Counted from the first letter of the stretch, positions 5,985-15,261 are shown. The stretch: DNA of 40,056 bases from a virus (IMGVR_UViG_3300029953_000073:1-40056), one strand, 5' to 3'. The notes: a model not told the origin generated them from the sequence alone. A program made the numbers and translations.

Positions 5985-7751
5985 ATGCCATTTAGAGATA
6001 CCAAAATAGAAGAATCAGTCATTCAAATATTTGATCCTGTTATTGAACAAGTCGTTCGAGGTATGCTTATTCGCTTAGGTTTGTATGAAAAGGTAAGAGA
6101 TTATATTTCTATTACTACAGATTATAGATCTGCTTCTAAGACATCGGATGATTATCATAATGCATTATTAACAAGTGATCGCTGCGATGTTTCAGTCGAG
6201 TATAACTTAAATCCTTCAGATACAAAGTGGGAGAATTTAAAGTTTAAGCATGTCAATCCTGCTTATTATGCTATAAAAAATACTCAACATGGTATCTTCT
6301 ATGATAAGTTTGCTGATATAAAGATTGTTGAAATAGATCTTCCTGCATCGATTCAGCTCAATTTTGCTATTACATATAAGAATACTCAAGATGCATATAG
6401 TGTTTTAAATACACTATATCTTTTAAATCCAAAAGATACAACTTTTAACTTTACAGATGTTGTTTATCATTATCCCATTAATAGTGATTTACTTTATATA
6501 TTAAATACGATTTACAATATGCTCGAGTTAGATCAGACAAAACTACCATTTGAAGATTACATTAATAAATTTTCTGACAACGCATTGACTAAATTAGTTT
6601 CTAGAGATGGAACACAGGAACAATATGTCATCAAAAGAAAGTTATTAAATATTTTAGGAACATTTGATATTCAACAGTCAAAACCAGAACCTAATAATCT
6701 AGAAGAATCCCTTGATTCATTTACTATTAATTTCACATATACTTTTCAGTTCAATAATCCTATCTTATTAAGAGCATGTTTTCCAAGTGTTATAAATAAT
6801 AAACTTATCCCGACATATATGATCCCACCATATAAAGAAACATACTTTCCAGCATTGGCAGGAATCTATCAAGAGAAATGTATTAATAGTTTTTTGAATA
6901 ATAATAAATCTTTACCAAATCCTGTATTACGAATTCCAATCTGGAATGATTTTGTTGTCCCAGATTCTCTTTCCAAATTCTATAAATTTCAGCCATTTTT
7001 TATATCTGTTGTATTGTTAGATGATGGTGATGTGACTAATATCCCATTACAAGAATTACCGGACGACTTAAAGTTTCATGATATTGTTATAGGATTAATG
7101 AAAGAACACGGTCCTGAAATTTTTGATAATACTGGCTTGTTAAATATATCTGTATATTGTAATGGTGTTCTTGTTGATAAAAGTAAATTGTCTATAGATA
7201 ATGAGCTTAATCTACTTATTAATGTTTCGAATAGAAGAGCACAATATCAGCTCGTTGTATCAGAATGCACATCTTTTAATTTTATTTCACAAAAATGGAT
7301 ACCTTATTTAATAAGATACAAAAGTTTCTTTCCATTATTGATTTGTAGGAATCTTAATAGTATTTTGAAATTAGGTCATTTTAGATTAGTTCACAATGAA
7401 AGATTATTATCTATCATGAAGAATTTATTGAATAGTGGAGGAATGGATAATATCTTAAATGAATTCATTGAGAATGGAAAGTGTACAGAATCTATCTATG
7501 GCTATACGACTTCTGCCGAACAATTATTGGATTATATGACATCTGTGGGTAATGATAAAGGATCTACTATTTTTGATACGTTCTTGTTATACTGTATGAA
7601 TAATTGTATTTTAACAACAAGAGATATTGAACCACTAGATATCATGAGTTCGCCTAATAAAAACTATTTAATTCGTGGTGTAAATACAATGAACTCTGGT
7701 TCTATTAATCTTCCATTGCGAGCTTTTAATACTAATATTTATATAGATTAA
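5985..7751 (+). CDS. Large tail/baseplate structural protein, family not recognised
   Basis: A 588-residue protein starting MPFRDTKIEESVIQIFDPVI with GGAG ahead of the ATG. The N-terminal 100 residues read like a helix pair followed by a beta region; no catalytic motif, signal peptide or membrane segment is seen. It opens a plus-strand run of six genes (5985-12122) that includes a likely baseplate hub, and faces the fibre genes across a short divergent promoter region. That context makes a baseplate or tail structural role the best guess. The own terminator at 7766-7790 suggests separate control of its transcript. Confidence 0.55.
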   Translation: MPFRDTKIEESVIQIFDPVIEQVVRGMLIRLGLYEKVRDYISITTDYRSASKTSDDYHNALLTSDRCDVSVEYNLNPSDTKWENLKFKHVNPAYYAIKNTQHGIFYDKFADIKIVEIDLPASIQLNFAITYKNTQDAYSVLNTLYLLNPKDTTFNFTDVVYHYPINSDLLYILNTIYNMLELDQTKLPFEDYINKFSDNALTKLVSRDGTQEQYVIKRKLLNILGTFDIQQSKPEPNNLEESLDSFTINFTYTFQFNNPILLRACFPSVINNKLIPTYMIPPYKETYFPALAGIYQEKCINSFLNNNKSLPNPVLRIPIWNDFVVPDSLSKFYKFQPFFISVVLLDDGDVTNIPLQELPDDLKFHDIVIGLMKEHGPEIFDNTGLLNISVYCNGVLVDKSKLSIDNELNLLINVSNRRAQYQLVVSECTSFNFISQKWIPYLIRYKSFFPLLICRNLNSILKLGHFRLVHNERLLSIMKNLLNSGGMDNILNEFIENGKCTESIYGYTTSAEQLLDYMTSVGNDKGSTIFDTFLLYCMNNCILTTRDIEPLDIMSSPNKNYLIRGVNTMNSGSINLPLRAFNTNIYID

Positions 7752-7765
7752 AAAATCAAACTTCT

Positions 7766-7790
7766 GTAAGAGAGGCAAAACCTCTCTTAC
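7766..7790 (+). terminator. Hairpin between the first two baseplate genes
   Basis: GTAAGAGAGG pairs with its complement around CAAAA. No T-run follows, so it may be a partial terminator or an mRNA processing/stability element. Confidence 0.6.
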
Positions 7791-7816
7791 AAGAAAACAG
7801 ATAGAAAGGTGAAAAT

Positions 7817-9145
7817 ATGCCACTTCCTACTGGAAAAGGTATCCCTCCGGTTATTACAGATGGATCACAATCTCCTGGACAAGATCCAGTTGTTGCATTA
7901 GATAAAGTAAAGTATGTAAAAGATACTTTTATTACAAGAACTGCTATTGATCCAAAAACATATGCTGAAGAATATGGTAATTTATTAGGATATATTAAAG
8001 GATCGTATGTTATAGTTACATATTACAATAACGATACTGTATCAGATCTAAAATCTCAGACTATTGATCAGACAACAATTTCAAATACGATTCATGAATC
8101 ATATACTAAAATTAATAAAATGGAATTGATCTTTTCAGAACAACTTCAATTTAGTTATGATAAGGATAGAAATGTTTCTATTATCAGTGGTGTTGCTTTA
8201 GTATATCCTGGCATTGTCCCTATAAAAGGGGATTTATTTATTATGACATTAAACGATGGTAAATCCGGTATTATGCATATTGGTTCGGTTGAACGTATTG
8301 GTTATAGACAAGGAGCGTTTCATAAAGTTACATTTACACAGAGATATTACGCAGAAGATGATTCTTTTGCTAAAATAGAAGCAAGTGTTTCTAATACTGT
8401 AAATTTTGTAAAGTCTACATTTCTTGGAGATAGTACAACATTATTAAAAACAGATCAGTTTAATCAATTAAAAAGATTAGAAGCTATTAAAGATACAATT
8501 ATTAAATATTATTATACTAGATATTTTAGATCTGATATTGGCAGTATCATGCATCCTTCACCAGAAAACTATTATGATCCTTATTTGGTTAATTTCTTAA
8601 CAAGTAGAATAAGTATTAGACAGTCTATTAATAGAGCAAAACAATTATATCCATCATTACCGTATTATGAATTTTCTATATGGGATATGTTCAATGATAA
8701 ATTTAATACCGATGTTACAATCCTTATGAATAATTTTTCTTTTTATCAGTTAACCCCAACATACTTTGATGCAAACATTACATCGCTTATTAATCAGAAA
8801 TTTATTATTTTATCAAATCCGAATGATATCCAAACTCCATTAACAGGATCTATTGATGGTGATGAACTGATCGGTTATTCGATGTATAAGAATTCAACTA
8901 AGATAAGTGAAGATTCTTATTATATCTTTAGTAAAGCTTTTTATGATGCAGAAATTGATAAGATGAACGATTTAGAGAAATTAGTTTATGATACAATTAC
9001 TAATAAGTCTGTAACGGATATTACATCATTTTTAGATATAGTTACAGTATATAACAAGCTATCGCTCAGTGATGGTTTTTATACCATTCCTATTTATATG
9101 TGGCTTATTGATATGGCTATTGCGACTCTAACTATAAAGGATTAA
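7817..9145 (+). CDS. Tail/baseplate structural protein, family not recognised
   Basis: A 442-residue protein with AAAGGTG before the ATG. The first 25 residues are proline/glycine-rich (PLPTGKGIPPVITDGSQSPG), like a flexible virion arm. Around residues 115-175 comes a beta-rich region (GIVPIKGDLFIMTLNDGKSG, IMHIGSVERIGYRQGAFHKV) that resembles ligand- or partner-binding folds of baseplate proteins. The rest is mostly helical. It is five bases from the next gene and belongs to the block around the hub at 9865. Structural role inferred from context only. Confidence 0.5.
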   Translation: MPLPTGKGIPPVITDGSQSPGQDPVVALDKVKYVKDTFITRTAIDPKTYAEEYGNLLGYIKGSYVIVTYYNNDTVSDLKSQTIDQTTISNTIHESYTKINKMELIFSEQLQFSYDKDRNVSIISGVALVYPGIVPIKGDLFIMTLNDGKSGIMHIGSVERIGYRQGAFHKVTFTQRYYAEDDSFAKIEASVSNTVNFVKSTFLGDSTTLLKTDQFNQLKRLEAIKDTIIKYYYTRYFRSDIGSIMHPSPENYYDPYLVNFLTSRISIRQSINRAKQLYPSLPYYEFSIWDMFNDKFNTDVTILMNNFSFYQLTPTYFDANITSLINQKFIILSNPNDIQTPLTGSIDGDELIGYSMYKNSTKISEDSYYIFSKAFYDAEIDKMNDLEKLVYDTITNKSVTDITSFLDIVTVYNKLSLSDGFYTIPIYMWLIDMAIATLTIKD

Positions 9146-9150
9146 TTATC

Positions 9151-9849
9151 ATGCAACGAAGCATGCCGCGTATTTATAATTCATTCACTGATCATATCAA
9201 TATGGCATTATACGATTTAAGAGTTCCTAGTACAACAGCCAATGTACCACAAGCTGTTCTAGATGGTGATTTTTTAGCGATGCCATCTGTTCTAGATTCT
9301 TTCTTTTGTAACCACGATGAGATCGATGAAGCTGATGAAGAAACAGGATTATTGAGAACTGTATATGAAGATATTAGTGAGACTTTTTTTACAAGAAGAA
9401 CAATTAACAATATGGTTCAATTTAATAAATCTAAAATATTATTTACGATTGTGAACGATATGGATGTATTATACATTCTTCACAATATCGATGGTTATTT
9501 AAGAGAAATTAAAAATCTATTAAATGAAACAGAAGTCAGAGAGTATGTAAGAGATCTTATTTTTCTAAGAGAAAATATTGTTACATTGGCTAAGAGAGTT
9601 CTAAATATTCATAAAGACTGGAAAGAAAAATATATTAAAAATACTAATGCTGCTACTGCAATTGCTATGTTTTCTGGTGAAAATCCAGATGATATTATTT
9701 CTGCTATTTTTGCATGTCCTATTAATATTAAAGCACTGGAAGCTATGGATAAAAAGAAGAATATTATCCTAGAAAAAGATCCTACTATAAATGTCGACCC
9801 ATTAGAAAATGACAAATCTTCATCAAGTAACTTTAGTTCATATATTTAA
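9151..9849 (+). CDS. Tail/baseplate-cluster protein of unknown function
   Basis: A 232-residue, mainly alpha-helical protein. It starts MQRSMPRIYNSFTDHINMAL and has an acidic stretch DEIDEADEE near residue 55. Residues 120-165 are strongly helical. The C-terminal tail (EKDPTINVDPLENDKSSSSN) looks disordered. The ribosome site is weak (AAGGA), and the gene follows its neighbour by five bases, so translation may be coupled. Not recognised; a helical connector or chaperone of the baseplate would fit but is not shown. Confidence 0.5.
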   Translation: MQRSMPRIYNSFTDHINMALYDLRVPSTTANVPQAVLDGDFLAMPSVLDSFFCNHDEIDEADEETGLLRTVYEDISETFFTRRTINNMVQFNKSKILFTIVNDMDVLYILHNIDGYLREIKNLLNETEVREYVRDLIFLRENIVTLAKRVLNIHKDWKEKYIKNTNAATAIAMFSGENPDDIISAIFACPINIKALEAMDKKKNIILEKDPTINVDPLENDKSSSSNFSSYI

Positions 9850-9864
9850 AATGGAGTTGGATGT

Positions 9865-11217
9865 ATGTCTACAACATTAAGTCCGGCTATGCAGCTGGCT
9901 ATGAATTCAGTTATTGCATCACAGAAAACAAATGAATTCATTGTAGATTTTACAATTTTAAATGATGATGATGCTACTTATAAATACTCACCAGAAATTA
10001 TTGATAAAATTGTTATTGGATGTAAATATATTGAAACTATTACAGATGCTATCTATATTTACTTTAAAGTAGCTCCTACTGATTATATCAATCTTTATAA
10101 AAACCTATCTAATATTAGAATAAGTATGGTATTAACTTATAAAGATCCCATTACTGGAGAAAAAGATTATACAAAAAATCCTATTAAGATATCTGGAATT
10201 GCTATGTTAAAGAACCCCAAAGACCTTTATAAAGAATATAGCCCAGAACAATTACATCCTACAGATCAAGTTTCAAAAGTAGAATCTCATGTTAGTTTAA
10301 AAATACCTGTAGAACTACATGTTGTTAACTTTAATTTATATGCTATTAAGCAGATACAATTTCATACTACCTTTACAAAGACATATATAAATGATGCATT
10401 AGGTCATATTGCTAAAGCATTAAATATTTCAAATATGGAAATAAAACAGTCAGATAATACATACCAGTGGGAATATATTGTCATTCCTCCTGCTTATGAT
10501 ATTTCTAATATATTTACATTTCTTCAGAATAAATATGGTGTCTATAATAAAGGATGTTGTTGGTATTATACAAATGATGATGTTTTGTATGTATATCCAT
10601 CATTTGAGACAAATCCTAATAATCAAAATATTGCAAAGATTTATAATGTTCCAGATTCTGTTATTAAAGGTTCTAAAAATTATCACAAGATAACAAATGA
10701 TGTTATTGAAATCGTTAGTAATAGTAAAGTTAGTCACGTCGATAAATCACAACATAGTGCCGAAAACGGCGCTACTAGTTACAGCTTTGTTAGACAATCT
10801 TCTATATTAGATAATTTTGTTAATAATGATAGTGGTCAATCTTCTGCTAGTGTTAATAATACATTGACTGTAGCTACTGCTAAAAATAGAACTCTCTCAT
10901 CCATCAATAATAATAATGATAAATTTATTCAAAACGCATCAGACAACTTATGTATGTATAGTAGTAGAATAGCTGAAGGAGATTGTTCTATGATCTCCTG
11001 TGAATGGTTCCAATGTATTCCTCTTTATTTTAGACCAGGACATCGAATAGAATATTACTTTGATAATAATGGAGCATTCTCAAAACAGACGGGTATATTA
11101 GATGGAGTTATTTACAAGATAGAACCTGTAAAAAGACAATCGAGTGAACTTAGTTATTCTGCAAAAGCAAAGATGGTAATAAGAGCTTCGTCCGATATAA
11201 CAGCATTGATATCGTAG
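9865..11217 (+). CDS. Likely baseplate hub protein (gpD/gp27-like)
   Basis: A 450-residue protein with GGAG in front of the ATG. Residues 20-140 form a beta domain with KIVIGCKYIETITDAIYIYF. Residues 155-260 contain YIVIPPAYDISNIFTFLQNK followed by YGVYNKGCCWYYTNDDVLYV, the hallmark arrangement of hub proteins in which a short helix precedes a YG-turn-aromatic beta sheet (late control D/gp27 type). A Ser/Asn-rich linker lies around residues 300-355. The last 90 residues are again beta-rich (FRPGHRIEYYF). The hub would sit at the tail tip and carry the spike, plausibly the protein at 27524-28672. Assignment rests on pattern, not alignment. Confidence 0.55.
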   Translation: MSTTLSPAMQLAMNSVIASQKTNEFIVDFTILNDDDATYKYSPEIIDKIVIGCKYIETITDAIYIYFKVAPTDYINLYKNLSNIRISMVLTYKDPITGEKDYTKNPIKISGIAMLKNPKDLYKEYSPEQLHPTDQVSKVESHVSLKIPVELHVVNFNLYAIKQIQFHTTFTKTYINDALGHIAKALNISNMEIKQSDNTYQWEYIVIPPAYDISNIFTFLQNKYGVYNKGCCWYYTNDDVLYVYPSFETNPNNQNIAKIYNVPDSVIKGSKNYHKITNDVIEIVSNSKVSHVDKSQHSAENGATSYSFVRQSSILDNFVNNDSGQSSASVNNTLTVATAKNRTLSSINNNNDKFIQNASDNLCMYSSRIAEGDCSMISCEWFQCIPLYFRPGHRIEYYFDNNGAFSKQTGILDGVIYKIEPVKRQSSELSYSAKAKMVIRASSDITALIS

Positions 11218-11238
11218 AAATCGAGAAAGGGGGGTCTT

Positions 11239-11691
11239 ATGATGGACGATTTTATAGAATATTTAATTAATTGTATGCGACTAAATACAGTAGACAAAGC
11301 TGGTTATATTGATGATATTAATGAGATACTTACAACTATTAATAAAAAATCACCGATCTATCAAACTTGTTTATTGTCTAAGAAAGATAAAGGTAAGAAC
11401 ATTTCAATGTATATCCTTGTTATAAATTATTGCATAGATCCAAATATAGCATCTGTTTACATTATGAATAATAACTCTAACAGTTATAATTATGCCGAGT
11501 TGTACACAACAGTTCTTAATAATATCAATGATTATAAGAATGCTAATATAGATACAAGTATACATTATTTTGTTGTTGTTGATAAGTTTAAGAATATTGA
11601 AGAATTTGTCGATACTATTCATATTCAAAATATGAATAATCTCTTAGTACATAATGCATTATATCACAGAAAACACTTTATGGTACATTAA
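11239..11691 (+). CDS. Small tail/baseplate-cluster protein
   Basis: A 150-residue protein with a strong AAGGGGGG ribosome site. It begins with an acidic helix (MMDDFIEYLINCMRLNTVDK) and continues as alternating strand and helix (ISMYILVINYCIDPNIASVY, HYFVVVDKFKNIEEFVDTIH). No family recognised. Its stop overlaps the start of the next gene (TAATG), so the two are translationally coupled and may act together. The fold pattern is similar in the next protein (strand ILVVTVN/ILVINY, helix, strand YVFVYN/YFVVVD), suggesting distant paralogy. Confidence 0.5.
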   Translation: MMDDFIEYLINCMRLNTVDKAGYIDDINEILTTINKKSPIYQTCLLSKKDKGKNISMYILVINYCIDPNIASVYIMNNNSNSYNYAELYTTVLNNINDYKNANIDTSIHYFVVVDKFKNIEEFVDTIHIQNMNNLLVHNALYHRKHFMVH

Positions 11692-12122
11692 TGGCTATCT
11701 TTGATACATTTGATATTCTTGGTGATGTTCTTTCTAAAGATAAATTTAATTATTATACATTTAATTTTGGTAGAATTATTGATAAAAAATATAGTATTGA
11801 AAACTTAAAAGTTATCAGACCTATAGCATCGGACAAATATGATATCATAGTTTTAACATTAGAAACTGTAGAAAAATTTATATTAGTCGTAACAGTAAAT
11901 AGATCTATTAGTGATTTTAAATATGATGTATCAGAAGTAACGAAATCTATTTATAGTTTTGTTAATGATTACAACACTGATAATGATTACGTATTTGTTT
12001 ATAATGCTGAAACAAATAACTTTAATAAATCAATAGGCGACCTTTATTTTTCATTAGAACAATATGACAATTGGTTAAAACAAATGATAGATACTGTGAA
12101 GAGATTTACTATCTCTATTTAG
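11691..12122 (+). CDS. Small tail/baseplate-cluster protein, possible paralogue of the preceding one
   Basis: A 143-residue protein whose ATG overlaps the upstream stop. It has the alternating pattern KYDIIVLTLETVEKFILVVT ... SIYSFVNDYNTDNDYVFVYN and ends with a helix WLKQMIDTVKRF. Size and layout match the neighbour at 11239. Last gene of the baseplate block; a 34-bp palindrome follows its stop at once. Not recognised. Such coupled small alpha/beta pairs are often assembly partners, but that is only a suggestion. Confidence 0.5.
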   Translation: MAIFDTFDILGDVLSKDKFNYYTFNFGRIIDKKYSIENLKVIRPIASDKYDIIVLTLETVEKFILVVTVNRSISDFKYDVSEVTKSIYSFVNDYNTDNDYVFVYNAETNNFNKSIGDLYFSLEQYDNWLKQMIDTVKRFTISI

Positions 12123-12123
12123 C

Positions 12124-12157
12124 GTATGAAGGGATGGCCTAGGCCATCCCTTCATAC
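12124..12157. terminator. Perfect 34-bp palindrome, shared terminator of convergent genes
   Basis: GTATGAAGGGATGGCCT is followed at once by its exact reverse complement. It begins two bases after the stop of 11691-12122 and overlaps the last codons of the minus-strand gene ending at 12152, so it can end both transcripts. Confidence 0.8.
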
Positions 12158-13321
12158 ATCTTGATCTTTCATCAATGTAAATATATTGAATGTTAATTCA
12201 TGTTCTATCAATTTTCGTGTATTCTCTATTTTACAATTTGACCAGAACTTATTACCTATGAGAATAGGGATATCTCTATTCATAGCCTTCATTAAATTCT
12301 GGCTATGTACAGTATCCCGTTGTAGAAAATATGTATACATAATGATCTCTAAGTATCTATAGTCTCTTAAGAATTCCATCCAATTATATTGTCTTAAGTT
12401 TTTAATATAACAATATTTTAAAATATGTTTTATATAAGATACAAAATCTCTATCTCCTAGTCTTAAACTATTAAGAAACATATCGCTTCTTAATGATTTC
12501 TCTTTTACTAATTTTATATTTGTAACCATTTCTTCTATAAATAAATTATATTCACTTCCTCTAAATCCAAAGAATTGATCTTTTGCAACTTCTTTTGTAT
12601 AATCATAATTATCATTGAAATAAGCATCTCTTAGTAATGACTGGTACTGATTTATCAACCAGTTATTCATGAGATCATCTAACATAAAACATAATACATA
12701 TCTGTGAATATAATTAGAAACATTGTCATCTGTTTTCTGTAGATTAAAGGTCTTTAAATAATTAACAAACTGTAGACCTAAAGCAACAACATCAATACCA
12801 ATAACAATATGAGAAGGACATTGTTCTTTGAATATTATCTTATCTAGATAAGTATTAAAAGTTAACTCATTACTCTTTATATCCATTATACGAACGGGAC
12901 GAATATGTTTCCACATATCCCATCCTTGTTCAAATGGTAATGTTTGTAAAGGATCTGTACTTTCGATTGGAATAATGTATTCATTACATCTACCTTTGTC
13001 AGAACTCACAAAACTATTTATTCTAATAGTATTTGTTTCATTCATATCAAATATACTTTCTAATTGATCTTTGTCATTTAACATAACATCAAAGTATCTA
13101 GAAACATCAGTTTTTCTTTTAAGTACCATATTCTCTACATCCATATCTAACAAGATTTTCTTTATAAGTTTAATAGCACCACTTTCAAAACTATTAGAAT
13201 ATAAAAACCTTTTATAAATAAGATTCTTTCTTACATTTAAACTATTTATATACATATTTGTTTTTGGAAATACTTTTCCATTTAAATGTGGTAAATATGT
13301 TTGCATAGATCGAAATAACAT
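12152..13321 (-). CDS. Unknown protein under a late-type promoter
   Basis: A 389-residue, helix-rich protein, the only minus-strand gene between 5.9 and 29 kb. The start has GAGAGG ahead of it. Features include a basic N-terminus (VRKNLIYKRFLYSNSF), FEQGWDMWKHIRPVRIMDIK in the middle, and a tyrosine-rich C-terminal half (YIKHILKYCYIKNLRQYNWM). No catalytic motif recognised. The promoter at 13341-13361 is identical over 21 bases to one before the plus-strand fibre cluster at 36.4 kb, so it is probably made late, with the virion genes. Structural or morphogenetic function is inferred only from that. Confidence 0.5.
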   Translation of the reverse strand: MLFRSMQTYLPHLNGKVFPKTNMYINSLNVRKNLIYKRFLYSNSFESGAIKLIKKILLDMDVENMVLKRKTDVSRYFDVMLNDKDQLESIFDMNETNTIRINSFVSSDKGRCNEYIIPIESTDPLQTLPFEQGWDMWKHIRPVRIMDIKSNELTFNTYLDKIIFKEQCPSHIVIGIDVVALGLQFVNYLKTFNLQKTDDNVSNYIHRYVLCFMLDDLMNNWLINQYQSLLRDAYFNDNYDYTKEVAKDQFFGFRGSEYNLFIEEMVTNIKLVKEKSLRSDMFLNSLRLGDRDFVSYIKHILKYCYIKNLRQYNWMEFLRDYRYLEIIMYTYFLQRDTVHSQNLMKAMNRDIPILIGNKFWSNCKIENTRKLIEHELTFNIFTLMKDQDV

Positions 13322-13340
13322 AAACCATTTCCTCTCTAAA

Positions 13341-13361
13341 AGAGTTAATCATATAATAGAT
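13341..13361 (-). promoter_or_regulatory. Putative late promoter, 21-bp copy 1
   Basis: The minus strand carries CTATTATATGATTAACTC, identical, with its flanking bases, to 36335-36355. It sits 20 bases before the start codon at 13321. The TATG core in AT-rich sequence fits phiKZ-type late promoters. Confidence 0.6.
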
Positions 13362-13483
13362 TTTTAAATGATACTTTTATTGTAAAAAAATAAATGTGAA
13401 TATAATATTGTGTAGAGACTTCGCCGAGAAATCGGTGATTTCTTAGAGGGATATATATGTCGCATTTTTCAAACGAAATGTGA

Positions 13484-13494
13484 ACATATATTAT
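13484..13494 (+). promoter_or_regulatory. Possible variant TATATTA promoter before the GC-rich gene
   Basis: GAACATATATTATTTATTTGG resembles the TATATTAC promoters but has T instead of the final C. It lies about 60 bases before the start at 13554. A short ORF (MSHFSNEM) with GAGGG ahead of it overlaps the upstream part of this leader. Confidence 0.3.
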
Positions 13495-13511
13495 TTATTT
13501 GGTTATAACCA

Positions 13512-13533
13512 TGTTCCTTGTCGACGAGGAACA
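13512..13533 (+). promoter_or_regulatory. 5' leader hairpin of the GC-rich gene
   Basis: TGTTCCT and AGGAACA form a 7-bp stem around TGTCGACG, just upstream of the ribosome site (AAGGGAC) of the gene at 13554; the palindrome GGTTATAACC lies right before it. A stable hairpin at the 5' end of the mRNA would protect a highly expressed message. Inference from position. Confidence 0.4.
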
Positions 13534-13553
13534 CAAGTAAAAGGGACTAAAAA

Positions 13554-15140
13554 ATGTCTAGTGTTTCCGGTTTTGGTACTCAGGAAAGCGATTCTCCCAA
13601 GGCTCCGCAGGGCGAAAAGCAGGCTCCTGGTTTCAGCAATTCTCAGCAGGAAAAGAAGCGTTCTCTCCTGCACAGTTCATTGTCCGAATTTGACAGCTTC
13701 TCGACGCAGTCCCCGCAGCTATCGAAGTTCGTCGAGCGTATGGAAAAGGAAATCCCCGGCGCCAAGGTCGTTCGCATCCCTGAGCCGTCCAACACTCTGG
13801 CGGTGATGGTCGACAACATGTTCTATGTTCTGCTGTTCCCCGACATGGGCGTTCAGTTCGGAACTCTTGAATTCAAGCGCAAGGCGTTCATCGCTTATTT
13901 CCCGAGCGTTCGCAAGCGCCTCGAAGCTGATTTCGCGAATTGCACCATCATTCAGAATGCCATCGTCATTCCCGAAGACTACCAGAACGAAACTCGCGTC
14001 GGCGCCATCATCGCCCATCTGCGGTCTACGTTCTCGGCGAACAAGCCTGGCAATCTGGATGTCTACGGGTCGATCAGCTTCTTCAAGGGTTCGACCTTGA
14101 CGATCTCGACGTCGTTGGCTGAAGTCCACAACTACTACGATCGCCATTGGCCGTTCGTGACCAAGCCGCGTTTCGACTACGGCATCGTTGTCAGCTCTCC
14201 TGTTCGTGACGAACTGTCGGTCTCCAACAACGAACCGACGGAACCGAAACAGCTGTTCGTCGTCGGCGGCTACACCAGCTTCGTTCGGACCAATCCTCCG
14301 AACAACTCATTGGCTCGCGAAAAGCTTCCGCATGTTCTGGCTCCGATCGTGCACATTTCTTCTGTGTTCTCGATCATGCCGATCAATGCCTTCGCTCCTC
14401 TCGCCATCGGCCTGGGTGGGTCGAAGTTCCTCTATGATGGTCTGTGGCTGTCGCCTTATACTTCATTCGAAAGCGGAAAGCCGAACCTCGGCCGCCTGAT
14501 GCCGGATGTTCTGGACAACAGCCGCAATGAACTGATGTCGTGCGACAACATGGACGACGTTAAGCAGTTCGTCCAGATCGCCTGCTTGACTCCTGTTCTG
14601 GCTATCGATAACATCCCTGGCGTTCCGACGCTGTCCATGCTCAAGCTGTTCATGGACGATGGCAACAACAAGCGGGTCATCGATGCCTTCAGTGACTTTA
14701 TGGGCAAGCCGTATGATGGCAATAGCGACATCTTTTCGGTCGCTTCGACGGTCATCACCGGCATCGTCAACTACCCTGACAGCCCGACCGATAGTCGCGT
14801 CGTCGACTATATGTCACTGGTCAGCGGTAAGGGATATCCTGCTGAGGAAATCTCGAACCTGCTGGACGTCTATGAGAACCAGCATTACCAGGCTTCGATT
14901 GTCGCCAAGCATTCGAAGTTCATTCCGCTGTCGTACAACATTGTCAGCATCCTGAAGCCGTCTTTTGTGCAGGCCCTGGTCAATGCTATCAACAACGGCG
15001 TGACCATCAAGCAGTCCAACAGCAATACCAGCAGCAGTAACACCAACTGGCTGATCGATATGGCCAAGGGCTATAGCGAGGCTCGTCTGAGCATGGGTGC
15101 CAATACTGTCGAAGGTGGTCTCGGCGGCATGTACCTGTAA
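13554..15140 (+). CDS. Abundant GC-rich-codon protein of unknown function
   Basis: A 528-residue protein. The first 45 residues are low-complexity (Ser, Gln, Lys), like a flexible arm. A compact alpha/beta body follows (AKVVRIPEPSNTLAVMVDNM, FYVLLFPDMG), and the C-terminus has a Ser/Asn linker (SNSNTSSSNTN) and ends EGGLGGMYL. Codon choice is GC-rich (CTG, CGC, ATC, AAG) and starkly different from both neighbours, with an individual leader hairpin and terminator. Such adaptation usually marks a very highly made protein. Candidates are a major virion protein or, because it lies next to an RNAP subunit gene as chimallin does in phiKZ, a phage-nucleus shell protein; I recognise neither fold. Confidence 0.65.
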   Translation: MSSVSGFGTQESDSPKAPQGEKQAPGFSNSQQEKKRSLLHSSLSEFDSFSTQSPQLSKFVERMEKEIPGAKVVRIPEPSNTLAVMVDNMFYVLLFPDMGVQFGTLEFKRKAFIAYFPSVRKRLEADFANCTIIQNAIVIPEDYQNETRVGAIIAHLRSTFSANKPGNLDVYGSISFFKGSTLTISTSLAEVHNYYDRHWPFVTKPRFDYGIVVSSPVRDELSVSNNEPTEPKQLFVVGGYTSFVRTNPPNNSLAREKLPHVLAPIVHISSVFSIMPINAFAPLAIGLGGSKFLYDGLWLSPYTSFESGKPNLGRLMPDVLDNSRNELMSCDNMDDVKQFVQIACLTPVLAIDNIPGVPTLSMLKLFMDDGNNKRVIDAFSDFMGKPYDGNSDIFSVASTVITGIVNYPDSPTDSRVVDYMSLVSGKGYPAEEISNLLDVYENQHYQASIVAKHSKFIPLSYNIVSILKPSFVQALVNAINNGVTIKQSNSNTSSSNTNWLIDMAKGYSEARLSMGANTVEGGLGGMYL

Positions 15141-15157
15141 GTTCGTTTCTGGAATGT

Positions 15158-15185
15158 ATGGTAGGGGTCGAAAGATCCCTACCAT
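15158..15185 (+). terminator. Hairpin terminator of the GC-rich gene
   Basis: ATGGTAGGGGTC pairs with GATCCCTACCAT (one G-T pair) around GAAA-type loop bases; the T-rich CATTTCTTTTATTTTTC follows. A textbook intrinsic terminator 18 bases after the stop. Confidence 0.85.
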
Positions 15186-15228
15186 CATTTCTTTTATTTT
15201 TCTTAATTGAGGTTAATTATAAATTATG

Positions 15229-15248
15229 ATATTATCTTTAGATAATAT
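15229..15248 (+). promoter_or_regulatory. Inverted repeat abutting the beta-prime promoter
   Basis: ATATTATC and GATAATAT flank TTTA. The repeat ends five bases before the TATATTAC core at 15254. Similar repeats stand at the same place before the promoters at 29658 and 33904. Confidence 0.45.
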
Positions 15249-15250
15249 AC

Positions 15251-15261
15251 ATATATATTAC
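15251..15261 (+). promoter_or_regulatory. Putative early phage promoter (TATATTAC), copy 1
   Basis: ATATATATTAC ends 28 bases before the beta-prime start codon. The same 11 bases occur at 21630-21640, 29655-29665 and 33901-33911, always between genes and on the coding strand. TATATTAC is the established core of phiKZ early promoters. Confidence 0.7.

Noticed and set aside
13480-15188. Several long ORFs in other frames and on the minus strand across 13.5-15.2 kb
   Set aside because: High GC content removes stops in alternative frames; only the 13554-15140 frame has proper codon bias, ribosome site and protein-like sequence.
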